Assembly: GCF_037974355.1 (NCBI RefSeq)
Contig: NZ_CP150235.1
Span: 1,178,001-1,242,000, forward strand
From: Paenibacillus sp. FSL R5-0517
GTDB lineage: Bacteria > Bacillota > Bacilli > Paenibacillales > Paenibacillaceae
Direction of reading: 5' to 3'
DNA: 64,000 nt
Below the pieces are notes generated by a model. The model was not told where the DNA came from. It worked only from the letters and a program-made list of their open reading frames with translations, and did no database searches. The translations under genes and the position numbers were made by a program. Each line of letters opens with the position of its first letter. The first letter of the stretch is position 1. Positions 28,049 to 37,503 of this stretch are shown here, piece after piece.

Positions 28049-28819
28049 ATGAGAAAAAAAGCGATTCTACTATTATTCATTAGTATATGTGTATTGATTG
28101 TAGCGGGTTGTTCCAGTTCCGCAAGCAAAGACGATAACACGATTGTTGTAGGCATTGACGATAAGTTTGCTCCAATGGGTTTCCGGGACGAGCAGAATGA
28201 AATTGTTGGTTTTGATATTGATTACGCACGAGCTGCAGCGGAGAAAATGGGTAAAGAAATCACATTCCAGCCGATCGACTGGTCTTCCAAAGAATCAGAG
28301 CTGAACAGTGGTCGAATCGACATGATCTGGAACGGATACACCATTACGGATGAGCGCAAGGAGAAAGTGCTCTTCACGAAGCCTTACCTGGAAAACAGTC
28401 AGGTCGCGATTACCTTGGCAGACTCGCCAATTACAAAGCTGGATGAACTTGATGGTAAAAATGTGGGATTACAGGCATTGTCCTCAGCGGCAGATGCACT
28501 GGCAGCTAGTCCCCTGAAGGATAAAGTAAAAGCTTCCGAATTCAAGGATAACGTGCTTGCTCTGACTGACTTGAAAACAAAACGTCTGGATGCGGTCATC
28601 ATCGATGAAGTGGTCGCGAGATACTACATGTCCAAGGAAGAGGGAACATTCAAACTGCTGGATGAATCTCTTGCACCGGAACAATATGGAATAGGTATCA
28701 AAAAAGGCAATGAAGAGCTTCTGAATCAGCTGCAAAAAGCGCTGGATGAGCTCAATGCAGATGGAACAGCAGCTAAAATCTCCACCCAATGGTTGGGTGA
28801 AGACAAGGTTCTGAAATAG
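28049..28819 (+). CDS. Amino-acid ABC transporter substrate-binding lipoprotein
   Basis: 256 residues with a lipobox (IVAGC) and the SBP_bac_3 pattern: NTIVVGIDDKFAPMGFRDEQNEIVGFDIDYARA, IDMIWNGYTITDERKEKVLF, and RLDAVIIDEVVARYYM. This family binds polar amino acids or cystine. Good ribosome site (GGAGGGG). First gene of an SBP-permease-ATPase set; a hairpin separates it from the permease. Specificity cannot be assigned by eye. Confidence 0.92.
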   Translation: MRKKAILLLFISICVLIVAGCSSSASKDDNTIVVGIDDKFAPMGFRDEQNEIVGFDIDYARAAAEKMGKEITFQPIDWSSKESELNSGRIDMIWNGYTITDERKEKVLFTKPYLENSQVAITLADSPITKLDELDGKNVGLQALSSAADALAASPLKDKVKASEFKDNVLALTDLKTKRLDAVIIDEVVARYYMSKEEGTFKLLDESLAPEQYGIGIKKGNEELLNQLQKALDELNADGTAAKISTQWLGEDKVLK

Positions 28820-28858
28820 GCAGGTTACACACCTGATATATAGTTTGAACAAAACGGA

Positions 28859-28905
28859 CCCCGTATTCCACGCTGGAGCGATACATGCCCCAGAGGAATG
28901 CGGGG
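28859..28905 (+). other. Intercistronic hairpin between binding-protein and permease genes
   Basis: CCCCGTATTCC (28859-28869) pairs with GGAATGCGGGG (28895-28905) through one G.T wobble, with an inner CTGG/CCAG pairing. No T-run follows. Same position in its operon as the phnD-phnC hairpin. Confidence 0.65.
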
Positions 28906-28930
28906 TTAACAGATTAGAGGAGATAAAATA

Positions 28931-29590
28931 ATGAGTTGGGATTATATATTGACCATTTTAAAACCTATGCTAGAGGGTGCACAGACCACCATTTTCATGT
29001 TCTTACTGGCGATCGTGTTATCTGTACCGCTTGGATTTGCGGTCACGCTCGCGATGAGAAGCCAGATTAAACCACTGGCGTGGATTGCTCATACCTACGT
29101 CTACGTGATGCGAGGAACACCACTGCTGCTCCAAATTCTATTCTTCTGCTTCGGTTTACCGTTGCTTCCGGTGATTGGAGAGTACCTGGTGTTTGATCGC
29201 TTTGTAGCAGCGGGGATTGCATTCATCCTGAACTATGCGGCGTACTTTGCTGAAATCTTCAGGGGCGGACTGCTGTCCATTGATAAAGGGCAACATGAGG
29301 CGGCAAAGGTCCTTGGATTGACGAAGTGGCAGACGATGACCAAAGTCATTATTCCTCAGATGATTCGTGTAGTGTTGCCTGCAACGGCCAATGAGTCCAT
29401 TACTCTGATCAAGGATACGGCACTGCTCTATGCCGTGGCTGTACCCGAGCTGTTGTATTACGCCCAAGCGGCAGTGAATCGGGATTTGCAGTTAATCCCG
29501 TTCTTCGTAGCGGCGATTATGTATCTGCTCATGACTCTCGTGCTTACTTTGCTGTTCAAGGCGCTGGAGAAGCGGTTTTCATATGAATAA
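28931..29590 (+). CDS. Amino-acid ABC transporter permease
   Basis: 219 residues of the HisM/GlnP type: MLEGAQTTIFMFLLAIVLS, YVYVMRGTPLLLQILFFCFG, the coupling loop EAAKVLGLTKWQTMTKVIIPQ, and NESITLIKDTALLYAVAVPEL. Five membrane segments are predicted. As the only permease gene it probably forms a homodimer. AGAGGAG precedes the ATG. Confidence 0.93.
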   Translation: MSWDYILTILKPMLEGAQTTIFMFLLAIVLSVPLGFAVTLAMRSQIKPLAWIAHTYVYVMRGTPLLLQILFFCFGLPLLPVIGEYLVFDRFVAAGIAFILNYAAYFAEIFRGGLLSIDKGQHEAAKVLGLTKWQTMTKVIIPQMIRVVLPATANESITLIKDTALLYAVAVPELLYYAQAAVNRDLQLIPFFVAAIMYLLMTLVLTLLFKALEKRFSYE

Positions 29591-29623
29591 AATAAAACTG
29601 ATCAATCAAAGGACTGTCTGCAT

Positions 29624-30379
29624 ATGACACATATAATAGAAGTAAATCAGTTGAGAAAATCATTCGGCACACTTGATGTGCTGAAGCAGGTATCCTTCAA
29701 TGTGGAACCAGGCGAAGTAATTGCCGTGATTGGGCCCTCGGGTTCAGGTAAAAGTACGATGCTGCGCAGCCTGATTCATCTGGAGGATATCTCGGGCGGA
29801 ACGATTCGCATTCAGGATCAGACATTGGTCGATAATGGTCGTTACGCGGGTGCCGCAGATATTCGCAAGATGACGGATCGTATGGGTATGGTATTCCAGC
29901 ATTTCAACCTGTTCCCACACCTGACCGTACAGGCTAATCTGGAACTCGCACCGAAGACTTTGAAAAAAGAAAGTTCAAGTGTCATCCGGTACCGCAGTCT
30001 GGAATTACTCGGCAAAGTAGGACTGTCGGACAAGGCAGACGCGTATCCAGCCAATCTGTCCGGTGGACAGAAACAACGTGTAGCTATTGCCCGCGCACTC
30101 ATGATGCAGCCTGACATTCTTCTGTTTGATGAGCCGACATCGGCCCTCGATCCGGAGCTGACCGGGGAAGTGTTACGCGTAATCAAACAACTTGCGCAGG
30201 AAAATATGACGATGATGATTGTCACGCATGAGATGGGCTTCGCCCGTGATGTTGCGGATCGTGTGTTCTTCATGGATAACGGGGAAATCGCAGAGGCGGG
30301 ACCGCCAGAACAGATCTTCGGCAATCCAAAGCTTGCACGTACTCGGACATTTTTGCAGCGGGTGGAAGTGGAAGGATAG
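29624..30379 (+). CDS. Amino-acid ABC transporter ATP-binding protein
   Basis: 251 residues of the GlnQ/HisP class. Walker [11 protein letters not shown]-loop [12 protein letters not shown], signature [19 protein letters not shown], Walker [16 protein letters not shown]-loop [11 protein letters not shown]. Ends with [20 protein letters not shown], typical for this class. A strong terminator follows at 30406-30447. Confidence 0.95.
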   Translation: MTHIIEVNQLRKSFGTLDVLKQVSFNVEPGEVIAVIGPSGSGKSTMLRSLIHLEDISGGTIRIQDQTLVDNGRYAGAADIRKMTDRMGMVFQHFNLFPHLTVQANLELAPKTLKKESSSVIRYRSLELLGKVGLSDKADAYPANLSGGQKQRVAIARALMMQPDILLFDEPTSALDPELTGEVLRVIKQLAQENMTMMIVTHEMGFARDVADRVFFMDNGEIAEAGPPEQIFGNPKLARTRTFLQRVEVEG

Positions 30380-30405
30380 AAGACATTGCATCTAAGAAAT
30401 GTGGA

Positions 30406-30447
30406 AAGAACGCAATCCTATGAGTAGTAAGGGATTGCGTTCTTTTT
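30406..30447 (+). terminator. Terminator of the amino-acid transporter operon
   Basis: AAGAACGCAATCC (from 30406) pairs with GGATTGCGTTCTT (30432-30444), followed by TTTT. Confidence 0.9.
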
Positions 30448-30763
30448 TAATAATAGCTTATGTCCACAGGTATGTATTCCAGATAATTAATACCATGGTC
30501 AACACGATATAAGTCACTACATTCCAATGTGTTCGAATTGCATAAGTGGTGTAACTCATAATTCCAAACAAAAAATACTAAAACACAACGAGTTCTAAAC
30601 TTTATATTCTAGAAGTACAATGTTTAAGCTTACGCTTCAACTATGTGTTCAGAGGATGGATACAATAAAATTAATAACAACTCGCTATTTACAAAATATG
30701 GTACACTCATTCCCTCTAAAACATTATAATGAACATACTTATTAAACAGGGAGGGGTTCTACG
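30448..30763. other. AT-rich intergenic region
   Basis: Probably holds the promoter of the gene at 30764. The minus strand can encode 33 residues at 30458-30559 (a hydrophobic TM-like stretch, VVTYIVLTMVLIIW, ending in a stop) but without a ribosome site; it may be a gene remnant or chance. Nothing else stands out. Confidence 0.45.
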
Positions 30764-31111
30764 TTGGAACATCGCGATCGCGAAAATGATGTGAATCGTT
30801 ATTATAACGACACACTTCCACCACCACCTTATGTAATACCAAAAACCAATAGTAAATCGATTGCAGCTCTTGTTTTGGGCATATTGTCCATCGTAATTCC
30901 ATACGTGGGATTACTGATTGGTATTGTTGCCATCATCATTGCCTCTATATCGCTCAAAGAAATGAAGACCCGCATGGAACAGGGCAGAGGATTAGCCATT
31001 GCTGGCCTTGTCTGTGGAATTATCAGTGTAGCGTTGTATGTATTACTGATTACGCTCGCGCTGTTATTTTCTTTTGCTGTCTCGAGTTCTGATATGTACT
31101 CTACATACTAG
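30764..31111 (+). CDS. DUF4190-like small membrane protein
   Basis: 115 residues; TTG start with GGGAGGGG upstream. A Pro-rich cytoplasmic N-terminus (YYNDTLPPPPYVIPK) precedes two hydrophobic segments (about 27-58 and 77-108) flanking a basic EMKTRMEQGRG loop with GLAIAGLVCGII, the pattern of DUF4190 proteins of unknown function. The next gene follows after 23 bases and is probably co-transcribed. Confidence 0.75.
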   Translation: MEHRDRENDVNRYYNDTLPPPPYVIPKTNSKSIAALVLGILSIVIPYVGLLIGIVAIIIASISLKEMKTRMEQGRGLAIAGLVCGIISVALYVLLITLALLFSFAVSSSDMYSTY

Positions 31112-31134
31112 GAAAAGGAATAGGAAGAATATAA

Positions 31135-31512
31135 ATGCTATTGATCACTAGAAAATCTATATACCGTTTAGCTGAACCATACAGAGAACCTGATATGCTG
31201 GCCTGTTACGCCATTTCACAGACGATTTCATCACCGACGAGTAAAGCGATTTTACTAATCAATAGAGACAGATTAAAAGTTCTCTTTCTCAATGTATTTT
31301 CCTCGAAAGTTGTAGAAATAATTGATTTTGCTTTGGATGATCTGAAAAATCAAAAATTAAAATCTGGAATGGGGCTCTCCGCTATATGGTCATTCCAGCT
31401 CAATGGTACCCATTGGCGATTTAGCATTATCAAGAAAATGCTTACCCTTGGCTCCATGCAAGGTGATTTTCTGAGTTTTCTGAACCAACACATTGTGAAG
31501 GATCTTGGCTAA
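31135..31512 (+). CDS. Hypothetical protein, possible PH-like fold
   Basis: 125 residues with AGGAAAAGGAATAGGAAG upstream of the ATG. It is rich in beta strands (KAILLINRDRLKVLFLN, GTHWRFSIIKKMLTLGS), with no signal peptide or membrane helix. The strand pattern is suggestive of a PH-like domain, but I do not recognise the family. It follows the DUF4190 gene closely and is closed by the bidirectional terminator at 31537-31613. Confidence 0.6.
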   Translation: MLLITRKSIYRLAEPYREPDMLACYAISQTISSPTSKAILLINRDRLKVLFLNVFSSKVVEIIDFALDDLKNQKLKSGMGLSAIWSFQLNGTHWRFSIIKKMLTLGSMQGDFLSFLNQHIVKDLG

Positions 31513-31536
31513 ACTCAATATCAAAACTAACAAAAA

Positions 31537-31613
31537 GACAAAGGCATATCCCTTTAGCCCAGACTTGCGAACATCCAGCGAGTCAGGACAAGGGGATATG
31601 CCTTGTCTATTTT
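31537..31613. terminator. Bidirectional terminator between converging genes
   Basis: GACAAAGGCATATCCC (31537-31552) pairs with GGGATATGCCTTGTC (31593-31607). A-rich sequence on the left and TATTTTTT on the right let it serve both the plus-strand gene and the minus-strand YhgE gene. Confidence 0.85.
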
Positions 31614-31619
31614 TTCATA

Positions 31620-33809
31620 CTACGCGTGAAGTGCAACTTCATTGCTCACGTTTTCGTTCTCTGTGGTACGGTGCATCAGGAAGTACGTTAGAGTTCCTCC
31701 AAGACCAATTACCGCAAAGATGCACAGTATACCGAGCTGATCCCAAGCCACGCCGAACTGTCCGCTTGAGATAACTGCTTTATAACCTGTTACCGAATAG
31801 GTCATAGGCAGCCATGGATTAAACACCTTCAACCAGTTTGGAATCAGTTCGAGCGGGAAGGTACCCGCGCTGGTCGTAAGCTGGAAGATCAACATCAGAA
31901 TTGCGAGGAATCGTCCCGGATTTTCCAACCAAGTCACCAGTGCCTGAATGATGTACATGAAGCTTAGGCTGGTCACAAAGCTGAACAAGAGGAACAACGG
32001 AACGCTCTGAACATTCAGACCCAAGCCGTACAATACGAGCCACGAAGCAAGTAGGGATTGCACAGCACTCATAAGTGTGAAAGCCAGCGTTTTACTCACA
32101 AAACGATTCCAGCCACTTGCCTCGCTAACCGTGCTGCCGCGTGTTGGCACAACCAACGTGGCGATCAATGCCCCGACAAACAGCCCCAGTGACAGGAAGT
32201 ATGGCGAGAATCCTGTACCATAATTGGGTACCTCATTATATTTATGCTCATCGACCTGAACAGGCTCCGCATACATCGTTACCAGTTCATCGGTCTTTTT
32301 CACACTCCCCGTCTGCTCAGCCGCTTCATTCAGCTTGGTGGCAAGTTCACCAGAGCCATCCGTTAACGTCAACGTACCTTCTTTTAACTGACCGGCACCG
32401 TCATCCAGCTTATGTGAGCCATCTGCAAGTGTTGAGATTCCGTCTGTGAGCTGGCTTACACCCGCAACCAACTTGCCTGCACCAGCATCCAATTGACCTG
32501 AACCGTCCGCAAGTTTAGCTGCTCCAGACGCTGCTTCGGATAATTTGGAATTGAATTGCTGTAGGCCCATCGCAAGCTTTTCGTGTCCGGCGGATAATTG
32601 CGTAGCACCTTGTACCAGTTGTTGTTCACCCTGTACCAACTGGCTGCTGCCTTGATGCAGTTGCTGCTGTGCAGCGTACAGGTTTTGGCTGCCTGCGACC
32701 AACTGCTGTCCGCCCTGATACACTTGTTCACTGCCAGCGGCTACGGCCTGACTTGCTGCCAGGAGCTGCTGAACAGCAGGACTTGCGGCCAGTTCCGGAC
32801 TGGCTTCAGCCAATTGGGCGAGCCCTTGTGCAACCGCTTTGGCACCCTCGCTAACTTTGCCGCTGCCCTCAACAGAGCTTTGCAGTCCAGCATTCAGCTT
32901 CGCACTACCTTCCTCGGAAGCCGCAAGTCCTGCATCCAGCTTAGCCGCGCCTTCTTGAGCAGATTGAAGACCAGCCTGTAACTGTTTGCCGCCCATTTCG
33001 GCCTGGGTTGCTCCATCACTCAGCTTCGTGCCTGCTGCTGCGAGTTGGGATAGCCCACTGGAAAGGGCACTTGCGCCAGTATGAAGATCACCTGTGCCTT
33101 GGGCGAGAGTGGACGTACCTTCTTCTAACGAAACTATGCCCGTTTCGAGCTTGTCGGTGCCAGCGGCCAGTTTAGAGAGGTTCTCTTTTAATGTAGCAGC
33201 ACCCTCATCCAGTTTGATCGCACCATTATGAATCTGACCTGCGCCATCCCCGGCATCCGCCAAACCACCAGAGATTTTTTCAACCTGATCCAATAACGTT
33301 TCGGTATACGATTCTGTGACTTTGGCAGCAACTTTGGAGCGAATTTGTTTAACCGCCGTGCCACCGATCTGACCCGCGAGGAAGTTGTATCCTTCATTGG
33401 GTTCGTAGATCAGATCTGCTGGCTCAGGGTGCTCATCCATCAGGGTCGTTGCTTTGGAGGAAAAGTCCTCCGGAATAACAATCGTCATATAATATTTATT
33501 GTCTTCCATGCCTTGATCTGCTTGTTCACGAGTGACGAATTGCCAGTTGAAATCATCGCTTTTTTTCAATTCATCGATCAGATTCTGACCGACCTCCAGT
33601 GATTTGCCGTTGTAGACTGCACCCTGATCCGTGTTGACCACGGCTACAGGTAATTCATTCATTTTGCCATAAGGGTCCCAGAATGCATTCAGGAACAGGC
33701 CGCTATACAATACCGGAATGAACAGTACAACGAGAATCGGAATAAATACTTTTGGTTTCTTGAAGGCGGACTTCAGATCCTGCCCAAATACGTGGAATGA
33801 TTTCATCAT
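31620..33809 (-). CDS. YhgE/Pip-type ABC-2 membrane protein with long Gly-Leu heptad-like repeat domain
   Basis: 729 residues. One N-terminal helix (VFIPILVVLFIPVLYSGLFL) precedes an extracellular domain with the family motif YGKMNELPVAVVNTDQGA. From about residue 190 to 520 a repetitive region repeats G-x-x-x-L-x-x-G (LAAGTDKLETGIVSLEEG style), expected to form an elongated helical stalk. Five or six C-terminal helices resemble ABC-2 permeases. Relatives include Pip and YueB, known as phage receptors, and the YhgE group. It is 74 bases downstream of the TetR gene on the same strand and probably under its control. Confidence 0.9.
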   Translation of the reverse strand: MMKSFHVFGQDLKSAFKKPKVFIPILVVLFIPVLYSGLFLNAFWDPYGKMNELPVAVVNTDQGAVYNGKSLEVGQNLIDELKKSDDFNWQFVTREQADQGMEDNKYYMTIVIPEDFSSKATTLMDEHPEPADLIYEPNEGYNFLAGQIGGTAVKQIRSKVAAKVTESYTETLLDQVEKISGGLADAGDGAGQIHNGAIKLDEGAATLKENLSKLAAGTDKLETGIVSLEEGTSTLAQGTGDLHTGASALSSGLSQLAAAGTKLSDGATQAEMGGKQLQAGLQSAQEGAAKLDAGLAASEEGSAKLNAGLQSSVEGSGKVSEGAKAVAQGLAQLAEASPELAASPAVQQLLAASQAVAAGSEQVYQGGQQLVAGSQNLYAAQQQLHQGSSQLVQGEQQLVQGATQLSAGHEKLAMGLQQFNSKLSEAASGAAKLADGSGQLDAGAGKLVAGVSQLTDGISTLADGSHKLDDGAGQLKEGTLTLTDGSGELATKLNEAAEQTGSVKKTDELVTMYAEPVQVDEHKYNEVPNYGTGFSPYFLSLGLFVGALIATLVVPTRGSTVSEASGWNRFVSKTLAFTLMSAVQSLLASWLVLYGLGLNVQSVPLFLLFSFVTSLSFMYIIQALVTWLENPGRFLAILMLIFQLTTSAGTFPLELIPNWLKVFNPWLPMTYSVTGYKAVISSGQFGVAWDQLGILCIFAVIGLGGTLTYFLMHRTTENENVSNEVALHA

Positions 33810-33883
33810 GTTCTCTCCCTATCCTTACGCTCATCCATTTGTTCTGTCTCTATTATGTGTTGGATATAGTAGTTTACCTTTCT

Positions 33884-34462
33884 CTAGGTGGGGGATAAGC
33901 CATTCTTGAGAAAGAGGCCCACAAAATCCTTGATCTGATCCTTATGCAGCGTAGGATGCGCTTTGTTCCAATCCGAGGTTAAGGTGACATACAGCTTCAG
34001 CAGGACAAAAGAAACCAGTTTGGGATCGTCTCTGCGAATCTGCTCCAACTCCATGGCACGGCTGACCTGACGCTCCAGATATTCGAGAATGGCTGTCTCC
34101 ACTTGCTGCAAACCTTCCTTGGCTTGCAGTGTACCGAACTCGTTAACCTCCTGAAAAAGCTTAATCAACAACTCATGTTCCTCCCGGTACTCCAGCAGAG
34201 AGTCCATACTCATATGCACGTTATCCAGAAAGGAATTTTCTTCCTTCACGGTCTGCTCTGTAATCTGTCTCATGTCCGTAATGATTGAGCGCAGAATCTC
34301 GCTGAACAGTTCTTCTTTATTTTCGAAAAAAGTATAGATCGTTCCCTTGCCCACATTGGCAAGTCTCGCAACCTGCTCCATCGTTGTGGCCTTGTAGCCA
34401 AACAGGGCAAAGGATTTCTCGGCAGAGTCCATCACCTGTTGCCTTCGATCTATCGTTTTCAT
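33884..34462 (-). CDS. TetR-family transcriptional repressor
   Basis: 192 residues. The N-terminal helix-turn-helix is RQQVMDSAEKSFALFGYKATTMEQVARLANVGKGTIYTFFENKEELF in overlapping parts; the C-terminal ligand domain is all-helical. AAGGAGGTG precedes the ATG. It is first in the operon with the YhgE/Pip gene and presumably represses it and itself through the site at 34515-34544. Confidence 0.93.
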   Translation of the reverse strand: MKTIDRRQQVMDSAEKSFALFGYKATTMEQVARLANVGKGTIYTFFENKEELFSEILRSIITDMRQITEQTVKEENSFLDNVHMSMDSLLEYREEHELLIKLFQEVNEFGTLQAKEGLQQVETAILEYLERQVSRAMELEQIRRDDPKLVSFVLLKLYVTLTSDWNKAHPTLHKDQIKDFVGLFLKNGLSPT

Positions 34463-34514
34463 GGTATTTACACCTCCTTGTGGTTGAAAGGATAAATGGG
34501 AAGATAAACTTTTA

Positions 34515-34544
34515 TGACCGATTTACTATTATGGTCAGTTGGTC
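34515..34544. promoter_or_regulatory. Candidate TetR operator
   Basis: TGACC (34515-34519) faces GGTCA (34533-34537), with a further GGTC at 34541-34544, upstream of the TetR gene. The spacing is wide, as for TetR proteins that bind extended sites. Confidence 0.5.
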
Positions 34545-34743
34545 GTTAACAAATGTAGCACTTGAACAGGGAAGGTGGATGTGATCTTTGTCATAAAAGT
34601 GCTGGGATAGGTTCGATAGGTGCGAATGTGATACTCATATGAAAAAGCGATGACGGAGCGTTTAACGAGTAGAATAGCTGAGCGAAAAAAAGCTTGTAAC
34701 TATGTCTTCGTTGAATCCGTCTAATAGGTTGAGGTGATTGAGA

Positions 34744-35520
34744 ATGAAACCATTTAAATATTGGAGTCAGCGTTTGAGTATGCTTTTGATGCTAGTCATT
34801 ATTGTTGGCTGTGGAATATCGAATAAGGGGGAAATAACATCCAAACCCCATGAAACGAATACGGAAGAAGTGGCAAAGGAATCAACGAAGGGATGCCCGG
34901 GAACCATTGAATGGATTGATTTTCTGATGTTCAATGATGTTACATACTTTCAAAACAACGAAGGGACCAAAGAGGTACCTGCAGAGCAAATTGGGGACAG
35001 GATAGGGGAAGTGAGCTACATGCTGAACGAGCATGTGTGTGCGGATCACGTGACCGAGAATGGAGATGCGGCATATCTTCCAATTGGAACGGTTATGTAT
35101 GAACTAAAAGGTTATAAGTCACATTATCGCGTGGTAGCGAATAATAAGGTTTACGAAGCAAAAGAAAATCCCCATGCGAAGACAATGGGAGACCTGATGG
35201 ACATTGAAGGCAAAGTGGAAAAAGTCAGCCTTGAAAGCGGCAATGATGGCAGCTCAATCGGTGACTTCCCCCAGGAAGCCGCATCTGAATTCATGAACGA
35301 GCTTCTGCCGTTGCGATATGTTGGCTTTGATGAAGTGTATAAGAAATCCAAGCATGAGACAGGAATTTTTTTACGTGTGCATCTTCAAGATGGAACATCA
35401 TTTCGAATGGTTTATTATCCAAAAGCAAATGCTTTCTCAGCAGGAGCATTTGGAACAGAAAAGTTACAATTGTTAATCGTTTCTCAGAGAAAAGAAATTA
35501 AAGCAGCTGCTGGATTATAG
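34744..35520 (+). CDS. Lipoprotein of unknown function
   Basis: 258 residues from the ATG at 34744: GAGGTGA (34731-34737) is 6 bases before it, whereas the TTG at 34738 abuts the ribosome site. A signal peptide with lipobox IVGC is followed by a Thr/Glu/Lys-rich linker. The mature domain contains EWIDFLMFNDVTYFQ, a Cys (NEHVCADHV) and LPIGTVMYELKGYKSHYRVV. I do not recognise the family. It is a single gene, ended by the shared terminator at 35640-35683. Confidence 0.65.
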   Translation: MKPFKYWSQRLSMLLMLVIIVGCGISNKGEITSKPHETNTEEVAKESTKGCPGTIEWIDFLMFNDVTYFQNNEGTKEVPAEQIGDRIGEVSYMLNEHVCADHVTENGDAAYLPIGTVMYELKGYKSHYRVVANNKVYEAKENPHAKTMGDLMDIEGKVEKVSLESGNDGSSIGDFPQEAASEFMNELLPLRYVGFDEVYKKSKHETGIFLRVHLQDGTSFRMVYYPKANAFSAGAFGTEKLQLLIVSQRKEIKAAAGL

Positions 35521-35639
35521 AGTGGAGTGGAGGTTCAACAATTCAGCTACAATGACGAGAAAAAGATGATTATAAATGCAGAAGAATTACTGTCTGTTAA
35601 ATGATACCTGGAACCTATCCACCTACCCTGGTAACAACA

Positions 35640-35683
35640 AAAAACCAAGGCTTCGAGTTAGTCACTCATTAGCCTTGGTTTTT
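35640..35683. terminator. Bidirectional terminator between lipoprotein and chemoreceptor genes
   Basis: AAAAACCAAGGCT (35640-35652) pairs perfectly with AGCCTTGGTTTTT (35671-35683). Confidence 0.9.
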
Positions 35684-35739
35684 ACTGTGTCTTATTATTG
35701 TTATCTGTATCTATCCCTGTATCTGTGTCCTACTTAATT

Positions 35740-37503
35740 CTATTCTGCTCGTACTTTAAAGAATGAGATCAGTTCTTGCAGCTGCTCGGATACAACCGAG
35801 AGTTCATCGGAGGCACTCACAATGGCAGCCATGGAGGCTTCCTGCTCTTCAATGGACTGCTCAATTTGTTTACTGCTATTCGCTGCCTTGCTGACATTGG
35901 CAGAGAGTTCATCCGCCGTAGCAGACATTTCTTGTGTACTTGCCGAGATTTCTTCGGTAGAACTGGAGATATCCTGAATCTGGTTTGCAACTTTATTCGT
36001 AGCAGTCAGAATATTCTCGAAGAATACACCTGTCTCTTGGGTAACTTCCAAGCCTTTCGTTACTTCCTTGGAACCCAACTGCATCGCCGCGGCAGACTGA
36101 GTGATATCCCGCTGGATCTCCTCAATTAACTGTCGAATCTGCTTGGCTGATTCCTGGGATTGTTCCGCCAGATTACGCACCTCGCCTGCAACCACGGCAA
36201 AACCTCGTCCTTCTTCACCCGCGCGTGCTGCCTCAATGGAAGCATTGAGCGCCAGTAAGTTGGTTTGTCCGGCGATCTCCGTAATGAGATTAACAATGTT
36301 GCTAATCTCATTCGAGTTATTTTCCAACGACTGAATCGAGTTCGACGTATTTTGTACTGCACCGGAGATCAAGCGCATCTGCTCAATAACTTGCTGCATC
36401 ACCACATTACCTGTACTGGAGCGCTGCTCCATGCTGAGTGCTTCGTCTGCCACATCAGCTGAACTGCTGGCGATGGTCTGTACGACCGTTGACATCTCTG
36501 TCATGGCACGTGCATTCTCTACCGTTGCTTTGTCCTGAGACACCAGTCCGGTGGATATCTCCCGAATATTGGTGCTGATGGATTGAATGTTCACATTATT
36601 TTTCTCGGAAATGCCCAGTAGTTGTTTGGAGGATTCCGAGAGGTGATGTGAAGTATTCTGTACTTTGTAGATGGTTGTATTGAAGCGATGGATCATCGCA
36701 TTAAACTTCTCGTTGATGATACCCAGATCATCTCGCCCGGTGTCGATGATTACGTCCAGATTACCCGTGCTGACTTCTTCGATACCTTTCATCAGGTTGC
36801 GAATTGGAAGCAACGTTCTTTTCAGCAATATGAATTGCAACACCATGAACAGGATCAGGAATCCGACAAGGAACATCAATCCGTACGTAAGCAATTCCTT
36901 AAGTCCTTTTGGAACGGCACTTGCATCAACATCGAAGTAAAGAGCAGCGTACATGGAGCCATCTGCATTATTAATAGGGTAGATCAGTGTGGTCCAAGTT
37001 CCGTACTCGTCCGTGTAGAAATCACTGAAAGCAGGCTTCCCGTCCTTTTTCATCTGTTCCAGCACCACAACGTTATTTTGAGGTAGAGGATACATGGCAC
37101 CTGCGGGCAGATTACCTTCCTCAAATGGTTGCAACAGGTTCGTTGGAATGGCGATGATGGACGTTCCGTCTCCTTCTTCAAGTTCTGAACCGAAAATGTA
37201 CGCCTGTGCGATATTTGGATAGAACTCATGGATGGAATCAAGGTAAGCTTTCATTTCCTGCTGTACAGGACCGGAGTAGCTTTTTTCCTTAGCCGCTTCT
37301 GCCACTTTGGCAGTGTCGAGATCATCGTACCATTTCTGGGTGATGACGGTAGCCTGGTCGTGCAGCTGTTCAACCAGAATGTTTTTCTGCAATTGATATG
37401 CGGCAGTGATCAGGATTACACCAATCAACGTGATACTGCCGAATGAAATCACCAAATTTTTGATAAAGAAAGGCATGGTACTCCAGCGAAGCTTATTAAA
37501 CAA
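35740..37503 (-). CDS. Methyl-accepting chemotaxis protein
   Basis: 587 residues; TTG start at 37503 with AAGGAG 9 bases upstream. Helix 1 (about 12-32), extracellular sensor domain (about 35-205), helix 2 (about 207-226), HAMP ([19 protein letters not shown]), then a long signalling coiled coil whose hairpin tip reads [19 protein letters not shown], the universal CheA/CheW contact. It senses an outside ligand and signals to the flagellar motor. No che genes lie nearby. The last residues (ISFFKVRAE) give no obvious CheR-binding pentapeptide. Confidence 0.94.
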   Translation of the reverse strand: MFNKLRWSTMPFFIKNLVISFGSITLIGVILITAAYQLQKNILVEQLHDQATVITQKWYDDLDTAKVAEAAKEKSYSGPVQQEMKAYLDSIHEFYPNIAQAYIFGSELEEGDGTSIIAIPTNLLQPFEEGNLPAGAMYPLPQNNVVVLEQMKKDGKPAFSDFYTDEYGTWTTLIYPINNADGSMYAALYFDVDASAVPKGLKELLTYGLMFLVGFLILFMVLQFILLKRTLLPIRNLMKGIEEVSTGNLDVIIDTGRDDLGIINEKFNAMIHRFNTTIYKVQNTSHHLSESSKQLLGISEKNNVNIQSISTNIREISTGLVSQDKATVENARAMTEMSTVVQTIASSSADVADEALSMEQRSSTGNVVMQQVIEQMRLISGAVQNTSNSIQSLENNSNEISNIVNLITEIAGQTNLLALNASIEAARAGEEGRGFAVVAGEVRNLAEQSQESAKQIRQLIEEIQRDITQSAAAMQLGSKEVTKGLEVTQETGVFFENILTATNKVANQIQDISSSTEEISASTQEMSATADELSANVSKAANSSKQIEQSIEEQEASMAAIVSASDELSVVSEQLQELISFFKVRAE

